Source: Cryptomeria japonica
Lineage: Eukaryota; Streptophyta; Pinopsida; Cupressales; Cupressaceae
DNA: 64,000 nucleotides
Assembly: GCF_030272615.1 (NCBI RefSeq)
Contig: NC_081414.1
Coordinates: 917,049,509 to 917,113,508, forward strand
Reading direction: 5' to 3'
The notes under the pieces were generated by a model. The model saw only the letters and a program-made list of their open reading frames with translations, made no database searches and was not told the origin of the DNA. Made by a program: the position numbers and the translations under genes. Below, piece by piece: positions 1-12,361 of this stretch. The first letter of the stretch is position 1; each line of letters begins with the position of its first letter.

Positions 1-672
1 GATGATGTTTATGAGTATGAGTCAAAACCTAAAGAAATTATTGTTGATAGTGATGATGAGGAATGGTCTACATGTGAAGAAGCATATTTGTTTGACAGTG
101 AACAAATGGTTGATTCATCCATACATGAGAACTACAATGATTTAATTGGTGAAGAAGAAGAATATTCACTCAGTAGTGAACAAGTTTCAGATTTGTTGGA
201 TATAGAGTATCAGAAATATAAGAGAAATTAAAAACCTCTATGTACTGCATAGATAAAATTTGATACTGAAGATATGAAACATATAAATTCACTAAAGACA
301 AAAGAGGTGAATATGTTTAAAGAGGAGGTTGTATTTAATAAAAATGTGCATTATGATGAACACAAAGAAGAAAATACATTTGGAAATGGCCTCCAATTGT
401 TTTCAAATCCATTATATGGTGAAGTCTTAGAGGAACCTCAATTATTTTGCCAGGGCATATACACATATGGTATGTTTGAATTTTCCAGTCCAATGTTTGA
501 AGAGGAAAAAGTAGATTTAGATGGAATGTGCAATATAATGATGGATGTTGGTTCGGTGGGAAAATATGAGGTGTATAGTTCTATGGAGGAATGTGAAACA
601 ATATTCAAAGAAAAAAATAATTACTTCTTGAGTTCCAATGTTGGCATTGTTAAGGATGAAATAAAAGTTTAA
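1..672 (+). pseudogene. Acidic ORF relic, open at left edge
   Basis: One reading frame runs from the window edge to 672 and is broken only by TAA at 229-231 and TAG at 250-252. The first 76 codons are rich in Asp, Glu and Ser, with runs such as DSDDEEW and GEEEEYSLSSE. The later part (274-672) starts MKHINSLKTKEVNMFKEEVV and stays acidic. No catalytic motif, zinc finger or membrane segment is visible. Similar acidic linkers occur in plant retroelement polyproteins, so a fragment of one is possible, but I do not recognise it. Confidence is for one decayed coding frame, not for a function. Confidence 0.4.
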
Positions 673-2862
673 CAACAAAATTTTTTGATTAAAGTGGAGC
701 ACCCCTATAATATAGGGATGGACAATAGGGCATTTGTTGACATGAAGATAATTTAAAAGGAAAATAGGAAAAAATATAAGTTTTTAACTTTTTATGAGGA
801 AATACCCGAAGAAGAGAGTAATAACATTTTGAACACTAATATTGATATTTCGCCTAAACCTAAGCATGAAGTAGAAGGCGAAAAAAAATGTCAACTGGGT
901 AATGTGCATCATGCTCGAAAAAGAGGAACAAGAAATAAGATATAGGTAAACTAGGGACAATTTCAAAGTGTAGATATAATAATTTATGAAATTTCAAAGT
1001 CCCCAAAAGTAGGGGGAAAAGGAGAAAGTAATTACCTGAGTAATTACTCAAACGACCATTATCCAGGTTATAGGACAAATTATAACAATAAAAGTCACTA
1101 TAACATATATGCCAAACATGGAAAGATGACGATTGATGTGCCTGATGATGGAATTGGATTGGTCAATGATATGTGCCAAATTGGAATGTTGTTACAAAAT
1201 GAGAACCAGGTGTTTGATCGAGGAAAATAAGTGTTCATGTTTTTGGGACTTAGGGGCCACCAGATGTAGTTTTAACATAGTCTATAGGAGGGAGGTGATT
1301 AGCAATGGTCTACTCTACTAGAGAAAACTGGATTCTTGCTATGCCCACAAGAGGCATACATCCCCAGACAGAGTCACTATTGGAACCCTAAATTTTGGCA
1401 AAATTTAGGGTCCCCTCAATGAGATAATTTAGTGGACACCCCTAAAAATGCACTCATAGATCTTGATCTTAGTAAGAAATTTGACCTTGCAGTTAGGTTT
1501 ACCACTTATCAATAAGCATGATTATCCATATTGAGCTCCCCACTATCAAATTTAATACCTCTCTCAAAAAACAAAATTTATGGTCCACACCAGTTGGAGT
1601 CACACAACCATTGCAAGTAACCATTTTCTAGGATTAATATCTTTCATGAGTATTCATACTAATTTGCTTTTCCCAATCAATTCCCCTATCAAAAAAGTAT
1701 TCCTATACCAATTTGCAGATCCTCACTACCTAATTTTCTATTTTTCCTATGCCCATATCATTTGCAATTTATTTCATTTCTTCATTAAAAACTATTACAA
1801 GTGGTCCTTTGTTTGAGTTCATATTTTGCAACCTAGCGATCCCAATATCGAACTAGTTGTTTTCTACAATTCTCCATACCATTATGAACCCTTATGCAAG
1901 TTTTGGGAGCCCTAACAATCCATTTGATATTTTTTCTAAGCTTAAACCAAATGCAATTTATGCAAATATAAAACTTGTATAAAGTGAAAATCAATTGTGG
2001 AACCTACTTTGGAAATTAATGTCTTTCACCTCAGAAGGAATTTATCAAAGTTGTCAGTTGCATTGCATTCTCTAGTTAAATGTCTACATGATTGCCAACT
2101 TTTGTGACCTCATGGTATGATTTGGATAGTTTTCAACATTGATTTTGGATGCAAAAATCATGATTGGACACTTCTTACAAAATGTCAAAGTGCACAATTT
2201 GATAATGTTTAATTAGTTCATGACCACAAATTTACTCCAAATTATTCCTATCATCTATTCAAATGAATTATTTGGTAAAATAAGTCAGAGCAAGGTATGG
2301 AGTGTTCGTTCGAGAAGAATGGTTTATTTGATCATCAGATAAGATTAGTACTGTTACAAGTTCATTAATGAAAGACATCTTCTTTATGAAAGATGATAAT
2401 TCAAATTAATATATTTGATATCATTGAAACCAAATATTTACTATATGTGGGGATAAATGCGGCTCCCATAAGGGTAGAGGCCAGCATATAGTTTTAAAAG
2501 GGGATTGACTTTCATCTGTGCAAACAAATAATAGCTTGTTATTCGAATTCCAATAATAATATTTCAAATGGCCACATGATATGTTTGAAGAGGAATAACA
2601 CTCAAGAGAAATCAAAATTTAAATCAATAAAAAATGATTTAAATTAATCATTATGGAGCATTATAAGAAATGATCTTCTATATATAAACTATATGTGTGA
2701 TGGTAAAATGAAGACCATTGAGTTAGTTAATATGAGCCAAAGTGGTGGACCCCGCAAAGAGAAGAGTTTGCTCAATTGTGTTATCGACAACACAAGGCTA
2801 ATTTGCATAACAAAAAATATCTTCTTCGAAATGGTATGTTATAACGAAATAGTGTTGCAGAT
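673..2862. other. AT-rich stretch without recognised gene
   Basis: Short frames occur on both strands (for example 1580-1816 and 2693-2884), but none has family motifs, composition shift or length beyond chance in AT-rich DNA. I see no terminal repeats. The stretch ends where a candidate LTR boundary starts. Confidence 0.5.
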
Positions 2863-2953
2863 TGTAATAACCCATCATAATTAACTCAACAAAATTGACC
2901 ATTCTTTTTTTTTGATTAATTTAATCATTATGTTTGATTCAATCGCATACTCT

Positions 2954-3110
2954 AGGCATCCATCCATTTGGATTAGGCATTCATCCATCCGGGATGAGCA
3001 TCTAACCATACGGGTTAGGCATTTGTCCATACAGGGCATAAGATTTCATCTATCCAATATGGGATAGGCATCTACCCATACGAGGCAGGCATCTATCCAA
3101 TTGGGATAGG
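2954..3110. repeat. 21-23 bp degenerate minisatellite
   Basis: About seven units built on AGGCATC-ATCCAT-nn-GGGAT follow each other with one longer spacer. Units differ at several positions, so the array is old. Confidence 0.75.
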
Positions 3111-4260
3111 AGGTGCTCTGGCCAGAGATTTAGACTCATTGGGACCATTCGGGTCCTGAGCCACTCACTAAGTACTACACTCTTTTAACAGAAGTGCACC
3201 GAGGTCACCGTCCTTAGGAGTAATTGAATAACATAATACAAGATTGAATTCTACCTCAGAATTTGGCTTAAAGCCTCAGGAAGTCAAGTGAATCCATATG
3301 GGATTCCTTTCGAGTATGCATTGAATTTCTTTTTCCAATTTAATTATCTTATCTTTTAAAATAGGATTCTTACTCAATCTTTCTTTTACCAAGCCTAGAC
3401 CCCACCCACAAATGCCTGAGTACGAGGGACAACTCTGTCCCAAGACTACCTACATACTCACTTCGCCATGGGATCAAGTCATAAAGTATGTAGTTCTATT
3501 TTCTACTCTATGGTTTGATGTAAACTGATTAGTGGGTATGCAACCCTTTCTAGGGTCAATGTCCCAGACAGTTTCTCTGCGGTTGCTACCCATAGTGGTA
3601 GCGCTTAAGCAAAGGCTCAAGATGGCCTATTGCTTGTGGTGCCTATTGCCTGTGGCCTAAAACACTAGATCCTAAACTCTTATCATAAGCGTCACCCATG
3701 ACCAATTGTCAATTGACAACAATTTTTGAGATTAAATCAATTTCATAAAAGCATTTCACTCACCATCCCTATGGGGGTTTACTATAGTTTAACTCAGCAA
3801 ATGAAAGATTGTTATAGAGTTATCTTATTAAATTATTGATCCAAGGGGGATTACCCGCCCCTTGGATTTTAACTTCCAATTGTCCCTTATTAATCCTTGA
3901 TGATTTATAGGGACGATGCCACAAACGTCGTTGATGTAGCTTTATTAGGCGGTAAGTGCAGTAGTTCAACATGACGGTATTACCCGTAAGCGTGACCCAG
4001 AGGCATGGTATATACCGAACACTACTTGGTTTTGGTTTTCCAACTTCCTTTATTTAATTTTCTAACTTATGATAAACATCATCCTTGAAAAATAATTATG
4101 AATTTAGACATTTGCAAAGCTCAATTACCTAAAATAACTACTTGATGAATTACATGGAATAAAAACCATAACTAACATTATTTCTTATTCAAAACTTGAA
4201 ATATAACTTTGCATAATAATAACGATTAGGAAACTTGCATAATAATATTTAAATGTGAAA

Positions 4261-4612
4261 CTTGCATGGAGATGTAAATGACAATAAATGAAATTAATCT
4301 ATAAGTAATTTGCATGTTATAAGAATAGTGCAACTTGCATGAAAAAATCAATAAATGTAATTAATCTATAAGTAATTTGCATGTTATAAGAATAGTGCAA
4401 CTTGCATGAGAAAGTCAATAAATGTAAATAAATATATAAGTAATTTGCATGTTATAAGAATAGTGCAACTTGCATGAAAAAGTCAATAAATGTAAATAAA
4501 TATATAAGTAGTTTGCATGTTATAAGAATAGTGCAACTTGCATGAAAAAGTCAACAAATGTAATTAATCTATAAGTAATTTGCATGTTATAAGAATAGTG
4601 CAACTTGCGTGC
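4261..4612. repeat. 67-68 bp tandem repeat, about five copies
   Basis: Copies of a unit containing TTTGCATGTTATAAGAATAG recur with TTATAAG starting at 4317, 4384, 4452, 4520 and 4588, a period of 67 or 68. Inner units are almost identical; the first is more diverged. Confidence 0.9.
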
Positions 4613-4885
4613 ATGATTAAGCAATGCATGATTCCTATGGTCATAGATTCAAAAATAGCGATTAATTTAGTCATTAGATTCAAATCATGATAATGTGCAA
4701 TAATTACTTTTCAATGAGTCCAAATACCAACTAAGTAATCCAACGAATTTTAAGTAGTTTTCCAATTATAAAATTTAATACAATTTTTAACTTACAATTT
4801 GAAAATTGCAAAAAGGTAATTTAATTATTATTATAAATTTTCCTAAGGCAACTATACAAATTAATTTACAATTGGAAAAGGAATC

Positions 4886-4888
<3 letters not shown>

Positions 4889-4965
<77 letters not shown>
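4889..4965. repeat. (TA)n microsatellite
   Basis: Uninterrupted AT dinucleotide run of about 77 bp. Confidence 0.98.
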
Positions 4966-4966
<1 letters not shown>

Positions 4967-5119
4967 TGTTCAGAAATTACCTAAGTTAAAAATTTCTATT
5001 AAACTAAAATTTATATTTATATAAAAAAAGGAATTTAAATAAACTAACGTTTTAAACATATATGAAAAAGAGAATTTCTTTTTAAAAATTAATGTTGCCC
5101 TTCGAATTATGTTGATTGG

Positions 5120-5290
5120 TATTAAAAAGGGGTTAGTGGGAGTGGGACCCCACGGGTCCCCTCCACTACCCTGTGGCCATTGCCACGGCAGTAACCGCAG
5201 GCTAGTGGGGGGCTGTAACGGTACCACTCCCTGTGGAGTATTAACTCCATCCTTTACCTACAAGCCGGTACGCACAGGTGCTACATCATG
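5120..5290. other. GC-rich block with inverted repeats
   Basis: A GC-rich island in AT-rich flanks. It holds the inverted pair GGGACCC/GGGTCCC near 5145-5161 and the stem TGGAGT/ACTCCA near 5234-5250. It lies in the candidate Gypsy-1 LTR. No RNA family is recognised. Confidence 0.4.
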
Positions 5291-5348
5291 CGAAAATAAT
5301 ATTAATCACCTCACATACTCCTCATAAATTTATTAATCACTTCACATC

Positions 5349-5350
<2 letters not shown>

Positions 5351-5399
<49 letters not shown>
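5351..5399. repeat. (TA)n microsatellite
   Basis: Uninterrupted TA dinucleotide run of about 49 bp. Confidence 0.97.
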
Positions 5400-5402
<3 letters not shown>

Positions 5403-5689
5403 CATTCCAGAATATTAATTTGTATATATAAAAAAAAGAATACACAAACAGGTATGAACACATAAGAAGATATTAATGTAAGAGGGAATATCATATTAAT
5501 CGGATGAAATATAATAGAGAAATAAAAATAACCAGAGAAGTAATTTGCTCCAGCGATGCATAGATTATTACAGAGGGATTATATTCTATTCCTCAACCAA
5601 AGTCCAGAGAGGGGGATAGAGAGTTGTTTACAGGAGATTATTTATTCTCAGATTTGACAGGGAGATAGTTTGTTCGACTGATATTCACA

Positions 5690-5850
5690 GAGGTTCAGCT
5701 AATATTCACAGAGAAATTTTATTTGACTCATTTAACTAATATTCACAGAGATTCAGCTAATATTCACAGAGAAATTTTATTCGACTCATTTAACTAATAT
5801 TCACAGAGATTCAGCTAATATTCATAGAGAAATTGTATTTATTCATTCAC
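5690..5850. repeat. 58-bp tandem repeat, about 2.7 copies
   Basis: TTCAGCTAATATTCACAGAG recurs at 5694, 5752 and 5810 (last copy with one change), giving a 58-bp period. Each unit contains ACTAATATTCACAGAGA twice in shifted context. Confidence 0.9.
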
Positions 5851-6328
5851 AAAGAGGGAGATTTATTTATTTTTATATTCAATATCATCTAAGAGAAAAT
5901 AGAAAAGCAAAAATCTGATTTTCTACCTTTTAAAATAGATAAGATATGCAAGAGAGATCTGCATTTGCATAAAAAAAGAGAAGAAACTATATCACTGCAT
6001 TTCTTAAAGAAACAAAAATAGATTTATTTATTTATATTTTCTTCCTATCTAGAAATTGAGAGATGATTTCTTCAAAATACTATATTCAACCAAAGAATCT
6101 AAAAACTATACAAATTCCTCATATGATAAAAGGAGAGAACCTGGTTTTACTGAAGCTCGAAGTTGAATCCTCTAGCTATTCTTTGATCCTTCCTTGCAAC
6201 TTTAGAGAAACCCTTCAACAACAACTCAAAAATTCTTGCAACCAAAATGAAACTAACAAAGAGAATCCTACTTCTAAACTTGGGAAATTTTTCTTCAAAA
6301 CAAAATCAACTCCCCTCTTTGAAACTTG

Positions 6329-6342
6329 CATATAATTTTATA
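6329..6342 (-). promoter_or_regulatory. TATA-like box in Gypsy-1 LTR
   Basis: Minus strand reads TTATAAAATTATATG about 340 nt inside the proposed LTR start, a usual place for the end of U3. Sequence match only. Confidence 0.35.
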
Positions 6343-6552
6343 AGAGAATTCCCTCCATTCCACTATCTGAAAATTTAATTAAAAAAAAGAGATTCTTTCC
6401 CAATTTTGGACTTCATGCAAATTGATTAGACTTAGTGGGAGGAGTTACATGCAAGGTGGTGGAGAATCCTCTAGAAGCTTCTTATTCTTCCTACAACATG
6501 TGCCATAATTGGATGTGGAAAATAAATAAATAAAAATAATGTATATTTTCCA

Positions 6553-6571
6553 TGTGTGTGTGTGTGTGTGT
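6553..6571. repeat. (TG)n microsatellite
   Basis: Short TG dinucleotide run of about 19 bp. Confidence 0.9.
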
Positions 6572-6681
6572 ATTATTATTTTATCCTTTTATAATATTCA
6601 TTCACTCATTTTAATAGCTTATCCAAAAATATAATAGAGTTTGTATTTTAAATCCAAAAGTGATAAAGGAGGGTTGTGAGA

Positions 6682-6695
6682 TCCTCCCCCCCTTA
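6682..6695 (-). promoter_or_regulatory. Polypurine tract of Gypsy-1
   Basis: Minus strand reads AAGGGGGGGGAGGA and abuts the proposed LTR start, as expected for the plus-strand priming site of an LTR retrotransposon. Confidence 0.6.
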
Positions 6696-6779
6696 ATTTG
6701 TGCATCATCCTGATGCACTTATTGAATGCATCCAAAAGAGTCTATAGTTCATGATTAAAACAAAAAAGGAAACAATTGT

Positions 6780-7730
6780 TGCATCTCCTTAGTATCTTCC
6801 CACGTGGCATTCTTTTCATCATACTAGTCCCATTGCACTTTGCACTGATCAACCTCTCTATTGCGCAACTGGCACTGGCACCTCTCCAAGGTTTTTAATG
6901 GCTCTATCATTATTCCTCCCATTTTCTAGACTTGTAAGGCATCCCAATTCAAAATGTGTTTCTCATCAGGTACATACTTTTTAAGAAGAGATACATGGAA
7001 GACATCATGGATTTGGCTCAACTGGGGAGGTAAGGCCAACCGGTATGCAACAGGATTAATCCTTCCCAATATTTCAAAGGGTCCAACATAACAAGGTGCA
7101 AGCTTAGTCTTTTTCCCAAATCTTATGGAACTCTTGTGTGGCCTAATCCTTAGGAAAACTTTCTCTCCTACCTCAAACTCCCTTGGTGTCCTATTTTGTC
7201 TGCATAACTCTTCTGCCTATCCGAGGCTTCCTTCAATCTTTGCCTAATTTCCTTAGTTTTCCTTTCCATCTTTTTCAACATATCTGGTCCAACGATCACT
7301 CTATCTTCAAGACTATCCCAACTCAAAGGTGTTCGACATGGTCTACCATACAAAGCTTCGAAAGGTGCCATTCCCAAAGATGTTTGATATGTATTATTGT
7401 AAGCAAATTCTACTAGAGGTAGGTATTCTTCCCATTTCCTTTGTTGGTCCATGTAGCCTAAATATTTCCTTAGCAAAGTGCCTAGCCAAGGTAGGTGCAT
7501 CATCCGTTAGGTTCCCTGGTATAAAGTGTGCCACCTTAGTGATTTTGTCAATTACCACCATTATTGCATCATTCCTAGAAGGTGACATGGGTAACCCTTG
7601 CACAAAATCCATGCTAATAACTTTGCCACTTGTGTTGAGGTATATCGTGCAATTGTAACAATCCAGCTAGATGTCTATGTTTTGCCTTTACTCTTTGACA
7701 CTCCAAACATTTAGCCACATACTTGAAAAT
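6780..7730 (-). pseudogene. Gypsy-1 integrase with chromodomain-like tail
   Basis: The zinc-binding module (EAHNAPYSGHLG, then the C-x2-C pair after a frameshift near 7725) precedes the core. The first catalytic Asp is seen in MDFVQGLP near 7600. After FRLHG (about 7450) the frame passes straight to YMDQQRKWEEYLPLVEFAYN, so the part holding the second Asp and the Glu is deleted. A GPFEIL-type module follows (VGPFEILGRINPVAYRLALP), then a chromodomain-like end terminating in ATWEDTKEM near 6790. Stops fall at about 6929 and 6828. The enzyme would be dead even with frames restored. Confidence 0.8.
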
Positions 7731-9393
7731 GTCATCTTCATCCCTTGCCAAAAGTATAACTTCTTTAAATCTGCACAAAGTTTGTTAACTCCTAGGTGCC
7801 CTGAATAAGGGGCATTGTGAGCCTCTAACAAGACTACTTCCCTTAAGTTCCCTGAATTAGGAATATAGATTCTATTATTGTATCTGAGCAACCCATCTTT
7901 GTCTAATGTATACCCTTCAATCTTAGGATTGGTTGGATCATATTCTAAAGTCAATTTGACTTGCTCATACCATGGGTCATGTCCTTGTTCATCCATTACT
8001 TGCCTTTTGAAAGAAGTTTTGAATGTTGCTATAGTCATCAAGTGTCTCCTCCTACTTAAGGCATCTGCCACCCTATTTTCCTTCCCCTTAATATATTCAA
8101 TTTCAAAATCATATTCACTTAGAAACTCTAACCACCTTCTTTGTCTGGCATTTAACTGGGGTTGGGTAAAGATGTACTTTACTCCTTGGTTATCTGACTT
8201 TAATTCAAAGGGCTTCCCTAGTAAGAAGTGTCTCCATTTTTGTAGGCCATGCACAATCGTTGCCAACTCTAAGTTGTGGGGTGAATAATTGACTTCATGA
8301 GTCTTTAGCTTTCTGGATTTGTAATCTACTACCCCTTCATCTTGGACAAGTACTCCTCCTAAACCTTCAATAGAAGCATCAGTTACGACTGTGAAGTGTC
8401 CATTCGGATCTAGTACCTTTAGAATGGGTGTTGAAGTTAGTTTCCCTTTCAAAATTTGGAATGCCTTATCACTTTGTTCTGTCCACACAAACCTTTTACC
8501 CTTCCTTTGTAATGAGGTGATGGGGTTTTCTATCTTAGAGAATCCTTCCACAAACCTCCTATAGTAACCTGCTAGCCCCATAAAGCTTCTTACCTCTGAA
8601 ACATTTTTAGGGATCGGTCATTCTACTATTGCCTTTAATTTATCTAGATCAACTGCTATTCCTTCCTTTGATATTATATGCCCAAGGTAGTGAATCTCTT
8701 CCTCGAAGAAGGCACATTTTGACAATTTCCCATATAACATATGTTCCCTCAACCTTTGCAAAACAATTTGTAGGTGCACTAAATGTTCCTCCTCATTCCT
8801 AGAGTAAATCAATATGTCATCCAGAAATACCAAATTAAATTTATCCAAGTAGTCATGGAGTACACTATTCATTAGGTTCATAAATGAAGTTGGGGCGTTG
8901 GTTACACCAAAAGGAACTACAATGAATTCATAATGCCCATATCTAGTCCTAAAATTTATCTTCAGAATGTCTTCCTCCTTAATTTTGAGTTGATGGTACC
9001 CTGACCGGAGGTCTATCTTTGAGAAAACTGTTGCTCCCTTCATCTGGTAAAAAAGATCCTCTATGCGAGGTAAGGGATACCTATTCTTTATTCTGACCTT
9101 GTTCAACATCCTATAGTCGATGCATAGTCTTAAGGTTCTATCCTTCTTCTTAACAAACAAAATTGGTGCTCCCCATGGTGATACACTTGGCCTTATTAAT
9201 CCCTTAGCTAAGAGTTCCTCTAATTGCATTTTGAGCTCTTGTAATTCAGTTGTGTTCATTCGGTAAGGTGCCCTTGGTACTGGTTCAGCTCCTGGTAGTA
9301 CTTCGATAGAAAAGTCAAACTTCCTTTTAGAGGGTAAGCTAGGTAATTCTTCTAGAAAAACATCCTTGAATTCTTTTATGAGAAGTGGGTAAA
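7688..9393 (-). pseudogene. Gypsy-1 reverse transcriptase and RNase H
   Basis: RT (9259-8618 and upstream) shows [32 protein letters not shown] and the active-site box FLDD in [11 protein letters not shown]. RNase H (8581-7688) keeps all four acidic positions: VVTDAS, LELATI, KSDNQG and VADALSR. RT and RNase H are separated by a break near 8600. The frame also reads upstream of the first Met ([16 protein letters not shown]), then similarity stops at 9393. RT copies the element RNA; RNase H removes RNA from the hybrid. Gag and protease are absent, so this is a 5'-truncated relic. Confidence 0.88.
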
Positions 9394-9671
9394 GTGTTCA
9401 ATCAAAGAGAAAAATTTATCGATGACCAAGAAGAGTATGATAATTCATAGTGGACATTTTTAAATATTTTCTCCATACGAAATACATTATGGTATTTTCT
9501 AATTTTCTATACCCACAATTTGTGAAAGGAAGGATTATTTTTCAAGTGAAAATTATTACGAGAAGTTGCCAGCGAAGGAGAGTTATCATAACTACCTCCA
9601 CAAAATACAAAGGGACTAAAATTAAAATATTTTTAACCTATTAAAGATTGTGAAGGGTTACAACCCTAAAA
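9394..9671. other. Unassigned spacer
   Basis: No motif is recognised. It ends with the short inverted repeat AGGGTTACAACCCT (9655-9668) just before the Tat-like LTR, which is a possible target-site feature. Confidence 0.3.
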
Positions 9672-9673
9672 TG

Positions 9674-9841
<168 letters not shown>

Positions 9842-10493
9842 CATTAGAAAGGAAGGAGAATTAAGAAATAGATGTACAATATACTTTGGTAGTTTTTTGT
9901 AACTTTCAAATAATCTATCAATATAACCAGCTATTTTTTCCTTTACATATGTGTTGTGAGTTGTTTATTTCAATTGGCAGTTGTTCTGTGATATTGTCTC
10001 ATAGAAGATAAGGTTGCTTGTAACTTCCTAGTGAAGTTTATTTTCCTGCTGCTAATAATTTGAATAAAAGGCCTACTTGTGGATTGTAACTGTTCCTTGT
10101 AAGTCTTCCTTGAATGGTCTCTTAAAGTAAGGGTTAAATTCATTCGAGCAAATTATAGCATAAGACTATTAAAACATATCTTTTCAAGGAAAGGTGACTG
10201 ACAGGTCTACTTGGGGGGTGATTTAAAAATTGTCTCATAGAAGCATACATTAAGTCTTGTTGAACTAATAGACTTTGTGGCCCAAAGAAGAGGAAAGGCA
10301 CAGATCATTCATAAACAACAACTTTTTACCATATCAATTACCTTTACTTTAAAGCAATAGGAATAGTTGAGTAGGATACATATAAATTTCAAGCACAAAG
10401 ATCAAATAGCTTTCACAACAATAATATTGAACTCATCTAAAAGCCACCTATCCTAGGAACCTATGCCATTCCGAGATAGGGAAAAATTTAGAT

Positions 10494-10498
10494 CAAGA
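10494..10498. repeat. Target-site duplication of Copia-1 (left)
   Basis: CAAGA precedes the LTR start; identical CAAGA follows the other LTR at 16469-16473. A third copy lies inside at 14946-14950. Confidence 0.85.
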
Positions 10499-11986
10499 TG
10501 ATAGTTCTGATACTAAATGTTTAGTACATATACCAAGCTAATAAGATGAGAGGGGGGGGTGAATCATACAAACTTAACCTTCCATAAAAACAACAAATTC
10601 AACCTCGGTAACCTTATCAGAAAAACTGTAAAGCATGAAAACTCATAAACAGATAAGATCACAAAACATATAACACCAGATTTAACATGGAAACCCAAAT
10701 AGGGAAAAATCACTATGGGATTTTGGACCCACTACGAAATATACTCTTCTAGAGTATGCTTGGTTAAAAGCAAATCTTGTTAAAGATTACAAACACATTG
10801 CTAGATGTGACCCGGTTAAGGGATTTCCCTCAGATCTGTTAGGATCTTCACCTTGTTACAAGTGACCTTGTCAAAGGATTTCAAACACTCAATTAGAATG
10901 TCACCTTGCTAGAGGATTTACAAATAAGACTGTTAAGTCCACTCGGTTAAGAGATTTTCTGTCACTTTACAAAATAACAGTAATAAAATCTATCTACAAC
11001 TTCAAATCTAAAATGATAAAGTAGATTCTTATTTGCTCAATACAATCTAGTCATAGGACTTATCTTGTCCTTTTGCTGGGCTCTATACTCTATTTCACAA
11101 ATAGGTCTTCAAGCTTTTGTGCTCAATAAATACTTGTGTAGCATCCTTGTGCTTACACTTGCCCGCATGCATTGTTCATCAACAGTTCCTTATTTATAAA
11201 CATTTTGCCAACCGCTTAATCTCCTTGATCACAACTCCCATGATCAATCATAGCCATCAGATCTTCAAACTTGACTACGTTCAATGTATCCTTCGATCTG
11301 AAAATGTTTTACCCCACCTTGGAACTTGCATACATTTCTTGGAACTTGTGCTAGGGTATTGCGGTTCAATCTAAGCTGTAGATCTTCTTGCCGATTTTCC
11401 TTTGCCATAGATTCTTTAACAAACTTGATGCATGACATACCAATCATTTAATCAGTTCACACTCATTAGCTTCCTTCATTAAATAATGATTTTATTCATT
11501 CTATGCATTTTGTTATTACTCGGTTGCAACTCGGTGAATAATAAACTTCACTCGGTAGACATTCTGCCTTCATTAACCGATAGCGATAACCTTAGGGTTT
11601 ACCGACTAGGTTCTTTGATCAGTAACATAGTATAGTATTAACCTTACAAACAACAACATATGTAGGATATCAAAACAATCTAAGACATCATGATCTCATC
11701 ATTGTCTAACTCAGTAATACTTATCCATTGAATAACCTATTTCTCCCCTTATTCATCACATTCATTCTGTATCTTTTACTGACTTCTTTATACTCTTCAA
11801 ATCATTCTTCTTAAGATACAGCAACATTGTACTGAATCAGAAAATCAATTTCTTGACATCAATGACAAAATAATAATATTAAGACAGTAAACATCTTTAA
11901 TCAGTTATATCCATAATCATCATCATCCTTCTCAATATCCTTATTGAAATGCCAACAATCTCTCTTTGTGTGTTATAATGCCAACA
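10499..11986 (-). repeat. 3' LTR of Copia-1
   Basis: About 1488 bp. On the minus strand it starts TGTTGGCATTATAACA and ends ATCAGAACTATCA, the same ends as both Copia-2 LTRs. A TATAAATA box lies at 11191-11198 on the minus strand. Confidence 0.9.
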
Positions 11987-12000
11987 ATCTCCCCCTTTGG
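11987..12000 (-). promoter_or_regulatory. Polypurine tract of Copia-1
   Basis: Minus strand reads CCAAAGGGGGAGAT directly before the LTR start, identical in position and sequence to that of Copia-2. Confidence 0.85.
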
Positions 12001-12361
12001 CATTGATGGCAAAATCAATTGATTTGACCTAATGGTTCGGATTCAGATTGCTGATATCCTCTTCTTTTGTCATCAGTCTTCTCCCCCATACAATAGTCTT
12101 CTCCTCCTTTCTTCATTCTTCTCCCCCTTTGACAACAATGCACAAAAAATTGAGAACTAAAACATAATTTCTTCCTTTGAGAAGTGAATCCTTACTGATA
12201 TGTGTCAACTCAGTCTCGGTCAAAGCATTTTGTCTTCAATTCTTGTTCCCTGCTATTGTATCCTGCACACCTTTAGAAAACTTCCTAAAGTGTGTAAATA
12301 AGCATCAACTCCTAAAAGATATTTTGTAGAGTCATCGAATTGATGCTTTCATTGAACTCGA
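12001..12361 (-). other. Copia-1 3' untranslated stretch
   Basis: Non-coding sequence between the RNase H stop and the polypurine tract. It aligns with 58526-58899 of Copia-2. No envelope-like ORF is present, although some SIRE-lineage elements carry one here. Confidence 0.6.

Larger units (their letters stand above)
2863..6681 (-). repeat. Candidate 3' LTR of Gypsy-1
   Basis: On the minus strand the segment starts TCTCACAACCC directly after a polypurine tract and ends GGGTTATTACA. These ends are near inverted copies of each other, like the extended TGT-AACCC ends common in chromovirus LTRs; the opening TG has become TC. A TATA-like box lies about 340 nt inside the start. The length (3.8 kb) is large, and most of it would be R-U5 packed with tandem repeats, so later insertions or a wrong outer boundary are possible. 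The 5' LTR partner is absent, so it cannot be tested by pairing. Confidence 0.4.
2863..9393 (-). mobile_element. Gypsy-1: truncated Ty3/gypsy chromovirus
   Basis: Read on the minus strand, RT, RNase H, integrase and a chromodomain-like C-terminus run from 9393 down to about 6780. A polypurine tract follows (6695-6682), then a candidate 3' LTR (6681-2863). Gag and protease are missing: homology starts just upstream of RT near 9393 and the sequence then changes abruptly, so the element is 5'-truncated. Domain order RT-RH-IN with a terminal W-E-D type chromodomain marks it as a chromovirus. Several frameshifts, nonsense codons and an integrase-core deletion make it inactive. Confidence 0.8.

Noticed and set aside
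2863-2930. Plus-strand LTR starting TGTAATAACCC
   Set aside because: A plausible LTR start, but no plus-strand partner or internal region was found; the minus-strand LTR end explains it better.
4806-5024. ORF with a long Tyr-Ile run
   Set aside because: It is only the translation of a TA microsatellite with short flanks.
4970-5327. Overlapping small ORFs over the GC-rich island
   Set aside because: Pro- and Gly-rich frames on both strands reflect base composition; no motif or start context.
6063-6335. 90-codon plus-strand ORF
   Set aside because: Lies antisense to the proposed leader of Gypsy-1; no motif.
7878-8288. 136-codon plus-strand ORF
   Set aside because: Shadow of the Gypsy-1 RNase H, which has catalytic motifs on the minus strand.
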